Origin: an uncultured Pedobacter sp.
GTDB lineage: Bacteria > Bacteroidota > Bacteroidia > Sphingobacteriales > Sphingobacteriaceae
Direction of reading: 5' to 3'
NCBI RefSeq assembly: GCF_946480185.1
Contig: NZ_CAMLIG010000021.1
Location: 10,638 to 74,637 of the forward strand
Length of the DNA: 64,000 bases
The notes beneath the pieces are model-generated. The model was not told the DNA's origin. It worked only from the letters and a program-made list of their open reading frames with translations, and did not search any database. Both the position numbers and the translations under genes were made by a program. How positions within the stretch are numbered: the stretch's first letter is position 1; every line of letters begins with the position of its first letter. Shown in pieces: positions 10,291 through 18,789 of this stretch.

Positions 10291-10521
10291 ATACAAAGCA
10301 GAATTTGGCGGTGAAATTGAGATTTAATTTTAGTTAGTAAATTTGGAGTTAATGGTAGAAAGCCGTCCGTTAGCTGGCGGATAAGACTTGTGCTACATAA
10401 TCGCCCGAAGCATTTATAAAATATTACTGATTGATAGATTTGCAGGTCCAATTGCTGTTTTAAACTAAGCAATAAATAGTATTTTGGACATTATATTCGT
10501 TATAGAATAAAGCAGATAAAA

Positions 10522-11100
10522 ATGTCAAGTCATCATATTGTACGAGAAAAGCAGGAGCCAGCACTTTTAATTTTTGATTTAAGTGAATTTAATGAGGAGT
10601 ATTTGGGGCAATTGTTGGAATGGTCGCCAATGATTATGGTTCCGTTGGCGCTGTTTGAAAAAGTGATTTCTTTAGGGATTAAAGTTGATGCAGTATTGGC
10701 TAATGAAAATCCGAATCTACTATACTTTCAAGAGCATGTGAAGGTGATTTCATGTGATGGAGACCTATTGGACTGTGCGCTTAAATATTTAGTTGCCGAA
10801 AGCTTCCCTGCTGTAAACGTAATTAGCAATCATTTTAAGCCAAATGAATATCAGTTTTATACGGATTTAATTGATTTGGTAATTTTTAACGGGACGCGGA
10901 AAATTTTCTCGATAAAATCTGGTTTTAGTAAATGGAAAGCATCGGGCGAAAATATATTTGTTTTACAGCCTGAGTTGGTGAAAAAGCTTTCTATATCGGG
11001 CTTGTCAAGAGTTGATGCCGGGAATTACCAAACAGAAAAGGACGGCTTTTATAGCTTTACTTTTCAAAACGCTTTTATTTTTATTGCTGAAGAAATATGA
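10522..11100 (+). CDS. Thiamine pyrophosphokinase-like protein, probably non-canonical
   Basis: 192 residues, cytoplasmic, no signal or membrane segment. The order of elements recalls thiamine pyrophosphokinase: an N-terminal strand-helix with a segment IKVDAVLANENPN where the kinase has its Pro-Asp and Gly-Asp-Leu-Asp-Ser motif, a middle region with the DG pair CDGDLLDCALKYL, and a beta-rich C-terminal third resembling the thiamine-binding domain. The usual GDxDS acidic cluster is replaced by ANENPN, so catalysis on thiamine is doubtful. The stop overlaps the start of the GNAT gene (ATGA), so they are translationally coupled. Function is inferred only from layout; treat it as a hypothetical protein of that fold. 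Confidence 0.6.
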   Translation: MSSHHIVREKQEPALLIFDLSEFNEEYLGQLLEWSPMIMVPLALFEKVISLGIKVDAVLANENPNLLYFQEHVKVISCDGDLLDCALKYLVAESFPAVNVISNHFKPNEYQFYTDLIDLVIFNGTRKIFSIKSGFSKWKASGENIFVLQPELVKKLSISGLSRVDAGNYQTEKDGFYSFTFQNAFIFIAEEI

Positions 11101-11585
11101 TGGAAATTAGGCAAGCTAAAGATGTTGATGCTGGTTTAATCAGCAATCTTGCTCATGAGATTTGGCCTGTAACCTATAAGGATGTGATTAGCGATGAGCA
11201 AATTTATTTTATGCTAGGGCAGTCTTACAGTGTTTATTCGGTTGAAGCTCAAATGGCTAATGAGCAACAGTTTTTTATTCTCGATTTTGAGGGGATTGCA
11301 CAGGGATTTGCAGGTTTAACAAAAGCGAGCGAAGAAATTTATAAACTTCAAAAGCTATATGTTCATCAGAACATTCATGGTAAAGGCGCTGGGAAATTAC
11401 TGATTACTTTTGTGGAGGATTATTGCAGAAAGCAAGGTGCAGTTGAATTGCAGTTGAATGTGAACAGGAATAACAAGGCAAAAGTTTTTTATGGTAAAAT
11501 GGGCTATCAGATTATAGAAAGGGTAGATATTCCTTACTACAGCTACATTTTAAATGATTATATTATGAGTAAAAACTTGGTTTAG
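11097..11585 (+). CDS. GNAT family N-acetyltransferase
   Basis: 162 residues with the GNAT core. The central strand KLQKLYVHQNIHGKGAGKLLITFVE carries the acetyl-CoA pyrophosphate loop (Q/HxxGxG/A; here HGKGAG). It is followed by LQLNVNRNNKAKVFYGKMGYQI, the conserved motif B with Asn and Tyr. The start overlaps the previous stop in an ATGA arrangement; an ATG directly after it (11100) is an equal alternative. It transfers an acetyl group from acetyl-CoA to an amine. The acceptor cannot be told. It is coupled with the thiamine-pyrophosphokinase-like protein, which suggests joint expression but not a known pathway. Confidence 0.88.
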   Translation: MMEIRQAKDVDAGLISNLAHEIWPVTYKDVISDEQIYFMLGQSYSVYSVEAQMANEQQFFILDFEGIAQGFAGLTKASEEIYKLQKLYVHQNIHGKGAGKLLITFVEDYCRKQGAVELQLNVNRNNKAKVFYGKMGYQIIERVDIPYYSYILNDYIMSKNLV

Positions 11586-11749
11586 GTTTATGCGATTTGC
11601 CAAAATGGCATTTATAATATGACGATGTTACGCTTAATCATCAATTTTAAGTTGGAATATTTGCTATTCGTCAGAAATTGGCAATTTGTTGTCGATTATT
11701 TTTGAAAGGACTACTTTTTGATTATCATTATAAAATATTTTAAAGAAAC

Positions 11750-12436
11750 ATGGCACTTATATTATTTATAGTTATTGCATTGGCAGGTTTTGCAGTGCAA
11801 TACAGATTTAAAAGTAAGTTTAAAAAATACTCGGAAATTGCTTTGTCCTCCGGCCTTAGCGGTGCAGATGTTGCCCGTAAAATGCTATCTGACCACGGCA
11901 TATACGATGTAGAAATTATTTCTGTTGACGGACAGTTAACGGATCATTATAATCCGGCAAACCGAACCGTAAATCTTTCTCCAGATGTTTTTCATGGAAG
12001 AAGTATCGCGGCTGCAGCCGTTGCTGCTCACGAATGTGGCCACGCTGTGCAACATGCAAAAGCTTATTCTTGGTTGCAGTTTAGGTCTGCAATGGTACCA
12101 ATGGTTGGGGTGGCGTCAAACCTAATCCAATGGGTGTTAATGATTGGTGTTTTGATGATGGTTTTTAGCGGAAACCCAATAGTATTAGCAGTGGGCGTTG
12201 GTGCTTTGGCAATAGTAACGATATTTAGTTTTGTTACGTTGCCAGTAGAGTTTGATGCCAGTAGAAGAGCTTTAGCTTGGTTACAAACCCAAAAAGGAAT
12301 TATGCAAACCAGCGTAGAAAATGATCAAGCTAAAGATGCTTTATGGTGGGCTGCAATGACCTATGTAGTTGCTGCATTATCTTCCTTAGCTACTTTGGTG
12401 TACTACGCATCTATGCTTTTTGGCAGAAGGAATTAA
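11750..12436 (+). CDS. YugP-type membrane zinc metallopeptidase
   Basis: 228 residues with an N-terminal membrane helix, a cytoplasmic-side stretch, the zinc motif HECGHAVQH (His94, Glu95, His98), and three further hydrophobic segments in the C-terminal half. The layout and length fit the YugP family of putative neutral zinc metallopeptidases. The downstream sequence PVEFDASRRALAWL supplies the conserved Glu/Asp after the membrane helices that probably gives the third zinc ligand. Substrate is unknown; roles in membrane-protein quality control are suggested for distant relatives. The gene is alone, preceded by about 160 nt with no evident promoter match and followed by a strong terminator. 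Confidence 0.88.
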   Translation: MALILFIVIALAGFAVQYRFKSKFKKYSEIALSSGLSGADVARKMLSDHGIYDVEIISVDGQLTDHYNPANRTVNLSPDVFHGRSIAAAAVAAHECGHAVQHAKAYSWLQFRSAMVPMVGVASNLIQWVLMIGVLMMVFSGNPIVLAVGVGALAIVTIFSFVTLPVEFDASRRALAWLQTQKGIMQTSVENDQAKDALWWAAMTYVVAALSSLATLVYYASMLFGRRN

Positions 12437-12453
12437 AAAAAAAATTATATTTA

Positions 12454-12499
12454 AAAAGGGGTTAATTTGAGAAAATTAACCCCTTTTATGTTTTTTTTG
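12454..12499. terminator. Rho-independent terminator, 15-bp perfect stem
   Basis: The arms AAAAGGGGTTAATTT (12454-12468) and its exact complement (12473-12487) enclose the loop GAGA. A run of eight T follows at about 12491. A run of A before the stem means it could also stop transcription arriving from the convergent ketoacyl synthase gene. Confidence 0.9.
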
Positions 12500-12640
12500 T
12501 ATGGAAAAATCAACTTCTCATTTTTGAAAAAATCGCTTATTTTTGAAATGTTTCACTGTTCAAAATCACCGTTTCATTATATTTATAGCAAATCAGTTTT
12601 TTTGTCTTTACTCTTTTAGCGAAGCAATCTGTATTCTAAA

Positions 12641-13726
12641 CTAAAACCTATAAACCATCGCATTGATATTCATTCCTGCACCAACAGAAGCAAAAAGTAC
12701 CACATCTCCTTTGTTAATTTGATGATTTTCCTTTTCTCCTTTTAAAATTAAATCCAATAAAGTTGGAACAGTGGCAACTGATGAATTGCCCAATGTTGCA
12801 ATTGTCATTGGCATTATATCGGCTGGAGGAGTGTCTATATCGTATAATTTAAAAAATCGTTTTAAAATAGCTTCGTCCATTTTTCCGTTGGCTTGGTGTA
12901 CCAATACTTTTTTAACGTCACTTGGCAACACACCGGCTTTCTCCAAAGTAGCTTTCATCACCATTGGAACGTGGGTTAAGGCATATTCATAAACTTTTCG
13001 GCCATCCATTTTTAAATATAAATCATCTTTTGCATCGTAATCTAGCTTGCTGGAACCTTCCATTCTTAAAAACCAAGCTTGGTCAACCGTGTGGCTCTCT
13101 GTTTTGTGACTTAAGACTCCTGTTTTACCATTCCCATCTGTTGATGCCGTTAAGATTGTTGCGCCTGCACCGTCGGCATAAATCATGCTGTCTTTATCAT
13201 GCGGATCTACAATTCGGGATAAGGTTTCGGCACCGATAACCATTACTTTTTTGGCATCACCAGATCTGATAAAATAATCTGCCTGAATCATCCCTTGTAG
13301 CCAGCCCGGGCAACCAAAAGGCAAATCATAAGCCACACAGTTTGGGTTTTGGATACCTAACTTATGTTTTACCCTACTTGCTAAAGTTGGTACAATGTCG
13401 GTTCTGTTTGAGCCGGCTTTTACATCTCCAAAATTGTGTGCAACAATGATATAATCCAGTTCCTCTCCATTTAAATTAGAACTTTCGAGGGCATCTTTTG
13501 CTGCAAAATAAGCCAAGTCAGATGCGTTATGTTCCTTATCTGCATATCTCCTCTCCTCAATATCTGTGATTACTTTAAACTTATTAATAGCGTCGGCATT
13601 TTTTCTGAGTTGTGGCGTTCCATCTTTTTCCACAAAGGTATGAGAGAGGAAATCTTCATTTTTTACTATTGTAGATGGAATAAACTTTCCGGTTCCGACG
13701 ATTATTGATTTTATGGGATTGCTCAT
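12641..13726 (-). CDS. 3-oxoacyl-ACP synthase III family protein (FabH-like)
   Basis: 361 residues with the full thiolase-fold KAS III triad: Cys139 in PFGCPGW, His277 in LVHQANGKM and Asn314 in TLGNSS. It performs a decarboxylating Claisen condensation between an acyl-CoA starter and malonyl-ACP, cytoplasmically. It is somewhat longer than E. coli FabH (317 residues), as is usual for the Bacteroidota subgroup with FGCPGW at the active site. No fatty-acid genes are adjacent, so it may be a secondary KAS III serving a special starter rather than the housekeeping enzyme. The start MSNPIKSIIVGTG is preceded by a TAAATTTG element ending 5 nt upstream, which predicts a leaderless mRNA. It is divergent from the TetR efflux operon. 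Confidence 0.9.
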   Translation of the reverse strand: MSNPIKSIIVGTGKFIPSTIVKNEDFLSHTFVEKDGTPQLRKNADAINKFKVITDIEERRYADKEHNASDLAYFAAKDALESSNLNGEELDYIIVAHNFGDVKAGSNRTDIVPTLASRVKHKLGIQNPNCVAYDLPFGCPGWLQGMIQADYFIRSGDAKKVMVIGAETLSRIVDPHDKDSMIYADGAGATILTASTDGNGKTGVLSHKTESHTVDQAWFLRMEGSSKLDYDAKDDLYLKMDGRKVYEYALTHVPMVMKATLEKAGVLPSDVKKVLVHQANGKMDEAILKRFFKLYDIDTPPADIMPMTIATLGNSSVATVPTLLDLILKGEKENHQINKGDVVLFASVGAGMNINAMVYRF

Positions 13727-13731
13727 TGATA

Positions 13732-13739
13732 CAAATTTA
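13732..13739 (-). promoter_or_regulatory. -7 promoter element of the ketoacyl synthase gene
   Basis: Minus strand reads TAAATTTG (consensus TAnnTTTG), with 5 nt (TATCA) between it and the ATG at 13726. Confidence 0.6.
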
Positions 13740-13938
13740 GACTAAAAACTCTTTTAGTTTACAGTATAAAGTTAGGGAATAAATTTGAAAATTTTTAACA
13801 CTTACTGATGAATACGTTCTGTAGTTTGATTATGAGATCACATTTAAGTAGGAGGCTTAATATAATTGCTTTTATCCCTTCATCTTGATTTTAAAATTTA
13901 CGTCTTATGTCATTAAAAGCTAACATTTTCATGACAAT

Positions 13939-13958
13939 AATTAATCAATCGATTAATT
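13939..13958. promoter_or_regulatory. Palindromic TetR-type operator overlapping the efflux promoter
   Basis: Perfect 8-bp inverted repeat AATTAATC-AATC-GATTAATT, directly abutting the -7 element at 13958-13965. This is the size and position expected for autoregulation by the TetR protein encoded 16 nt downstream. Confidence 0.7.
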
Positions 13959-13965
13959 AAATTTG
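13958..13965 (+). promoter_or_regulatory. -7 promoter element of the TetR-efflux operon
   Basis: TAAATTTG matches TAnnTTTG exactly and shares its first base with the operator. The TetR start codon is 8 nt downstream, so the transcript should have almost no 5' leader. Confidence 0.6.
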
Positions 13966-13973
13966 CACCCATT

Positions 13974-14600
13974 ATGGCGGACGAAAAACCAGACAGTAAA
14001 ACCAAAATCTTGGCAATTGCCGAAGATCTATTTGCGGAGCTAGGCTTTGATGCCACATCAACCCGGTTAATTGCTAAAGAAGCCGGAGTAAACATTGCCA
14101 TGCTCCACTATTATTTTGGTGGAAAAGAAGGTTTATATCTCGCAATTCTAGAAAATCATTTCACAGAAAACAGGGTACGTCTCCAAAATATCAACAATGA
14201 TAATATATCGTCTTTTGAAAAACTAAATCTGTTTATTGATAGTTACGTAGATAATATGAAGCGTACTAGATCAGTACATAAACTGATGTATATAGAAATG
14301 AGTTTAAGTCTGCGCAGTAAGCTGAACAAGCAAATTATAGAACTACTTTCTGAAAATCTACTACAGATAAAAAAGATAATTGAAGATGGAGTAATGAACG
14401 GTAGTTTCGCTGAAGTGGATTCAGATATGCTAATTGCTTCTATGTTTGGCACCAAAATATATTTAATTAATGCTTCGCCCGTGGCTTCGCTGTTGTTTAA
14501 TGGCAATGCTAACAGCGAGGAGCTTTTAACTAATGAACTGTTGGCTCGCTTAAAAGCTCATTTAAAAAGAATGTTCAAATTGTACTTAACAAAATCATGA
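13974..14600 (+). CDS. TetR/AcrR family repressor of the efflux operon
   Basis: 208 residues. The N-terminal helix-turn-helix spans about residues 12-55 (KILAIAEDLFAELGF, then STRLIAKEAGVNIAMLHYYF, then GGKEGLY), as in TetR proteins. The rest is the helical ligand-binding domain. The start MADEKP is required because the DNA-binding domain begins within ten residues. It is the first gene of a four-gene operon; its stop overlaps the TolC start by ATGA. The palindrome over its promoter suggests that it represses itself and the pump and lets go when a drug or metabolite binds. The ligand is unknown. Confidence 0.9.
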   Translation: MADEKPDSKTKILAIAEDLFAELGFDATSTRLIAKEAGVNIAMLHYYFGGKEGLYLAILENHFTENRVRLQNINNDNISSFEKLNLFIDSYVDNMKRTRSVHKLMYIEMSLSLRSKLNKQIIELLSENLLQIKKIIEDGVMNGSFAEVDSDMLIASMFGTKIYLINASPVASLLFNGNANSEELLTNELLARLKAHLKRMFKLYLTKS

Positions 14601-15949
14601 ATAAACAACATCATCACCAACCCCAATCTATATGGTTAACCACCATTAGGTTATTATTTTTTGTAATTGCTTTGCCTTCCTTGTCTTTTGCGCAGGATGT
14701 AAAAGTAGTTAGTTTAAAAGATGCAATTTCATTAGGGCTTGCAAATAGCAAATCTTTAGCTTTAACTAAAAATAAAGTTGCAGAGGCAGAAGCGGCTTAC
14801 CAACAGGTTTTAGATCAAGCTTTACCTTCAGCATCTGCTGCCGCGATTTACAACCACGCGGAAATTCCTGCAAACGTTGTACAGTTGGGTTCTGGCGCTC
14901 CTATAAGATTGCCGAAAAGAGCAGATGCTTATGTTGGTACATTATCTGTGCAAGAGCTGATTTTTGCCGGAGGTAAGTTGAAATATGCCAAAGAGAGCGC
15001 TCAGTTTGTGAAAAGAATTGCTTCTTTAGATGTCAACAAAAATGAAGACGATGTTACCATTGCGATAATTGAGGCCTATTTAAACCTTTACAAGCTTGAT
15101 GCAAGTAAATCTGTAATTGCACAAAATATCAAATCGCTGGATACACAGCTTCATCAAACTCAACGTTTTTTTGATCAGGGAATTGTTACAAAAAATGAAG
15201 TGTTACGTATCCAACTCCAAAAATCAAATGTTGAACTGGCAGATTTAGATTTAGACAAAAACAGGAATATTGTTAACTATAATTTAGATATCCTTTTGGG
15301 TTTGCCAGAACAAACTTTAATCCAAACAGCGGTTCTTCCGGTTGATTTTATGTCGGGAAACAGTTTGAACAGCTATGTTGATAGTGCTATAAATAATCGC
15401 GTAGAACTAAAGCAAATTGATTACCAATCACAAATATTAAGTAAAAACATAGCTAACATTAAAGCTGGACAATTGCCAACATTAGGTGCCGGTGTTGGTG
15501 CTTATTATTTAAATCCAAGTGGCAATTTTTTTCCAAGCAGCAATGAATATGTTACGCCATTAACCTTTGGGTTAACTTTATCATGGAACATTGGAAGCTT
15601 ATGGACTACAAAAAATAAAGTTGCAGAGGTTAATATTAAAAAGCAGGGAATCCAAATTAATAAATCGTTTGTTGAAGACCAGATTAAAGCTGAGGTGAAT
15701 AGAAACTACCAAGCCTATTTACAGTCGGTCAAAAAAGTAGATTTATTAAAAACAGCGATAGCACAAGCTACTGAAAACGAAAATATTGTACAGTCCAAAT
15801 ACGAGAATAATATTTCTCCCTTAACAGACAGATTAGATGCGAATACGCAGCTTTTCCAAGCTAAGATAAACTTAGAACTAGCAAAAGCAGATGCACAGAT
15901 TGCCTATTACAACTTATTAAAATCAACTGGTAAAAAAATTATATTATAA
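14597..15949 (+). CDS. TolC family outer-membrane efflux protein
   Basis: 450 residues with a signal peptide (hydrophobic stretch LLFFVIALPSLSFAQ, cleavage near SFA-QD). Two repeats of the outer-membrane efflux domain follow, each a long coiled-coil helix pair plus beta-strands; for example the repeat-1 helix YLNLYKLDASKSVIAQNIKS and the later LDANTQLFQAKINLELAKAD. It forms the trimeric outer-membrane duct. Translationally coupled to the TetR gene (4-nt overlap) and followed after 8 nt by the HlyD-type adaptor, giving a complete EmrAB-TolC-type tripartite system. Confidence 0.93.
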   Translation: MNKQHHHQPQSIWLTTIRLLFFVIALPSLSFAQDVKVVSLKDAISLGLANSKSLALTKNKVAEAEAAYQQVLDQALPSASAAAIYNHAEIPANVVQLGSGAPIRLPKRADAYVGTLSVQELIFAGGKLKYAKESAQFVKRIASLDVNKNEDDVTIAIIEAYLNLYKLDASKSVIAQNIKSLDTQLHQTQRFFDQGIVTKNEVLRIQLQKSNVELADLDLDKNRNIVNYNLDILLGLPEQTLIQTAVLPVDFMSGNSLNSYVDSAINNRVELKQIDYQSQILSKNIANIKAGQLPTLGAGVGAYYLNPSGNFFPSSNEYVTPLTFGLTLSWNIGSLWTTKNKVAEVNIKKQGIQINKSFVEDQIKAEVNRNYQAYLQSVKKVDLLKTAIAQATENENIVQSKYENNISPLTDRLDANTQLFQAKINLELAKADAQIAYYNLLKSTGKKIIL

Positions 15950-15957
15950 AAAACAGA

Positions 15958-17001
15958 ATGGAAAAGCAAAAAACCAAATCAAAATCAGCAAAAGTAATCC
16001 CAATTATATTAGGTGTACTTATACTTATCGGAGCTATTTTTGGTATTAAAGAATACATTTATTTTAGTAAACATATTGATACCGATGATGCACAAATTGA
16101 CGGCGATATTAGCCCTGTAGTTTCACGCGTGGGCGGATATGTAGATTCAATTTATTTTGAGGAAAATCAGCATGTAAATGCAAACCAACTATTAGTTAAG
16201 CTAGACGATAGAGAATTTAAAGTAAAATTAGAGCAGGCAGTAGCTGGTAAAAAGTCTGCTTTAGCCAATGTAAATGTTAGTGAATCTGTTGTAAGTACAA
16301 CCGCGGCCAATATTGGTACCGCAAAGGCAAATGTTGAAATTGCTGAGGCTAAAGCTAATAAAGCCAATAAGGATTTCGCCCGCTACCGAAATTTGGTAAA
16401 AGATGGATCAATAACCAAACAACAATTTGATCAGGCGAAAGCAGAGAAAGAAGCCGCAGACGCAAGTTTACAAGCCGCAAAAACACAGTATGAAGCCGCA
16501 AAAAAACAAGTAAATACAAGCCAGTCTCAGGTTTCTGCGGCTAGTTCTAACATTAGCTCGCGTAAAGCAGATATAGATTATGCAAAACTAATGTTGTCTT
16601 ACACAAGAATTGTAGCGCCAACTTCCGGGATCATATCAAACAAAAACATACAAATTGGCCAGTTAATACAGCCAGGTCAATCTTTATTCTCTATTGTAAA
16701 CGATAATAGCTTGTACGTTAAGGCAAACTTTAAAGAAACACAGTTAGAGAAATTAAAAGAAGGCCAATTGGTAGATGTAGAAATTGATGCTTTTCCTGAT
16801 GTTCCTTTAAAAGGGCATATCTATAATTTTTCTCCGGCAACAGGAGCTAAGTTTTCTCTATTACCTCCTGATAATGCAACAGGAAATTACGTGAAAGTAA
16901 TTCAAAGAGTTCCTGTTAAAATTAAATTAGACAAAAATGAAATCCTATCGAAACTACGCCCTGGAATGAGTGTGAATGTTTCGGTACATATAGCAGACTA
17001 A
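15958..17001 (+). CDS. HlyD/EmrA-type membrane fusion adaptor
   Basis: 347 residues. One N-terminal transmembrane helix (about residues 13-31) is followed by the motif HIDTDDAQIDGDISPVVSRV, typical of EmrA. Then come a half-lipoyl domain, a long alanine- and lysine-rich coiled-coil hairpin (about residues 95-205), the second half-lipoyl APTSGIISNKNIQIGQLIQPG, and a beta-barrel domain. It bridges the MFS pump in the inner membrane and the TolC duct. Gene order TolC-EmrA-EmrB with gaps of 8 and 1 nt indicates one operon. Confidence 0.94.
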   Translation: MEKQKTKSKSAKVIPIILGVLILIGAIFGIKEYIYFSKHIDTDDAQIDGDISPVVSRVGGYVDSIYFEENQHVNANQLLVKLDDREFKVKLEQAVAGKKSALANVNVSESVVSTTAANIGTAKANVEIAEAKANKANKDFARYRNLVKDGSITKQQFDQAKAEKEAADASLQAAKTQYEAAKKQVNTSQSQVSAASSNISSRKADIDYAKLMLSYTRIVAPTSGIISNKNIQIGQLIQPGQSLFSIVNDNSLYVKANFKETQLEKLKEGQLVDVEIDAFPDVPLKGHIYNFSPATGAKFSLLPPDNATGNYVKVIQRVPVKIKLDKNEILSKLRPGMSVNVSVHIAD

Positions 17002-17002
17002 A

Positions 17003-18550
17003 ATGGCAGAAAAAGGTCTAAAAAAGTGGGTAATTACTATTACGGTAATTGTTGCCTCGCTTTTAGAATTAATAGATACCACAATTGTTAACGTTTCGTT
17101 GCCCCAAATGCAGGGTAATTTGGGCGCAACCTTAGAGGATATTGCCTGGGTTACCACGGGTTATGCGGTAGCAAACGTGATTATCCTTCCAATGTCGGGT
17201 TGGTTAGGAGAGACATTTGGGCGTAAAAATTATTTTTTGACGTCTATTATCGTATTTACAATTGTCTCTTTTTTATGCGGTAACGCAACAAGTTTAAATG
17301 AGTTGATCTTATTTAGGGTTATACAAGGCCTTGCCGGTGGAGGATTAATTTCTACCGGACAAGCCATTTTGTTGGAAACTTGGCCTCCTGAAGAAGTTGG
17401 AACGGCAACCGCCATGTTTGGATTGGGTGCAGTGGTAGGTCCAACGCTAGGTCCCACAATCGGTGGTTACATTACTGATCATTTCTCTTGGCCTTGGATA
17501 TTTTATGTAAACATCCCAATTGGGGTATTGGCGGCTTTTGCTACCTATTTGTTTATCAAAGAAACACCAAAAACCGCAAAAGGAAGACCAGTGGATTGGT
17601 GGGGAATTGCGCTATTAGCGATTACTGTGGGTAGTTTACAAACAGTTTTGGAGAAAGGTGAAACTGAAGATTGGTTTGCCACTTCTTATATCCTGTTTTT
17701 ATCCGTAGTTTCTGCTGTTGGTTTCTTGTTGTTTATTTGGCGAGAGAAGGTCACGGACCACCCAATTGTTAATTTGGATATATTAAAAAAGCGGAGTTTT
17801 TCCGTGGGGATGTTTTTCAGTTTTATTTTGGGATTTGGACTGTATGGCTCGGTGTTTATATTTCCTGTTTTTTGCCAAAATCTGCTCGGTTTCACCGCTC
17901 TGCAAACGGGGGAGATATTACTCCCCGGTGGTATTGCAACCATTATATTGATGCCTTTTATTGGTATGATGCTGAAAAAAGGAGTGCCAGCGCAGTTGAT
18001 GGCAGGTTTTGGGATGCTTTTATTCTTTATTTTCTCGCTTATGTTGAGTAAATCTACGCTCTCATCAGGTACTGGAGATTTCTTCTGGCCTTTAGTTATT
18101 AGGGGCGTTGGAATGGCATTTTTGTTTGTTCCGTTAACAACCTTGGCCATTCAGGATTTACGTGGAAAAGAGATTGGACAGGGAACAGGATTGAACAATA
18201 TGGGGCGGCAATTGGGCGGTTCTTTTGGAATTGCGGCCTTAACAACATTGTTGCACATTAGAATTAGCGTACACCGTAACAGTTTGTTATCTAATATTAA
18301 CGAATATAATACAGCATTTACTGATAGAATACATGGCATTACACAAAGTTTTATGGCTAAAGGTTATACTTTTTTAGATGCGCAACACGCCGCCACAAAA
18401 GCTATTGAAGGTATGGTAACCAGACAATCCGTTCTGCTTACTTATACTGATGCTTATTGGTTGGTGGGTTATGTAATGCTGTTTTCAATACCTCTGTTAT
18501 TATTGCAGAAGTTTAAAAGAAACGTCGAAATACCGGCAGATGTGCATTAA
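17003..18550 (+). CDS. DHA2 family (EmrB/QacA) multidrug MFS transporter
   Basis: 515 residues with about 14 hydrophobic segments, as in 14-TM proton-drug antiporters. The antiporter motif C is clear at about residues 139-154 (GLGAVVGPTLGPTIGG), and motif A follows TM2 (GWLGETFGRKNYF). An acidic residue in TM1 (LLELIDTTIVNVSLP) matches motif D1 of the DHA2 group. It expels hydrophobic drugs using the proton gradient, through the adjacent EmrA and TolC partners. It ends the TetR operon and is followed by a palindromic hairpin. Confidence 0.94.
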   Translation: MAEKGLKKWVITITVIVASLLELIDTTIVNVSLPQMQGNLGATLEDIAWVTTGYAVANVIILPMSGWLGETFGRKNYFLTSIIVFTIVSFLCGNATSLNELILFRVIQGLAGGGLISTGQAILLETWPPEEVGTATAMFGLGAVVGPTLGPTIGGYITDHFSWPWIFYVNIPIGVLAAFATYLFIKETPKTAKGRPVDWWGIALLAITVGSLQTVLEKGETEDWFATSYILFLSVVSAVGFLLFIWREKVTDHPIVNLDILKKRSFSVGMFFSFILGFGLYGSVFIFPVFCQNLLGFTALQTGEILLPGGIATIILMPFIGMMLKKGVPAQLMAGFGMLLFFIFSLMLSKSTLSSGTGDFFWPLVIRGVGMAFLFVPLTTLAIQDLRGKEIGQGTGLNNMGRQLGGSFGIAALTTLLHIRISVHRNSLLSNINEYNTAFTDRIHGITQSFMAKGYTFLDAQHAATKAIEGMVTRQSVLLTYTDAYWLVGYVMLFSIPLLLLQKFKRNVEIPADVH

Positions 18551-18554
18551 CAAA

Positions 18555-18584
18555 CAAAGCCGCTTTATTAATAAAGCGGCTTTG
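18555..18584 (+). terminator. Hairpin after the EmrB gene
   Basis: Perfect palindrome: arm CAAAGCCGCTTTAT (18555-18568) and its complement (18571-18584). Only a weak T-rich tail follows. A second, weaker hairpin (CTAAAAGCA/TGCTTTTAG, 18612-18641) lies downstream. Confidence 0.7.
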
Positions 18585-18789
18585 TAATTAACAATTAAAA
18601 CCTGTAAAATTCTAAAAGCATATTGATGATATTGCTTTTAGTGTGATTAACCTTGTTACTAATTTAAGGATTTAATACGGTTAAAAACAAATTTTACAGT
18701 AAAATAATGTATAAAATCATCATTAGTTGCAACTATAAACTAAAATAGATTTTATTTTTATATTTTAGATTAATCTATAATTTAATAAG

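Noticed and set aside
10275..10472. A 65-codon minus-strand open frame upstream of the HopJ-like gene
   Set aside because: Overlaps the HopJ promoter element and start, and its sequence looks non-coding.
12500..12640. Search for a small RNA gene after the terminator
   Set aside because: No promoter element followed by a second terminator was found; sequence looks like plain intergenic DNA.
17686..18150. A 154-codon open frame antisense to the EmrB gene
   Set aside because: It mirrors a highly conserved transporter frame, has no recognisable domain and no separate promoter. Treated as a shadow.
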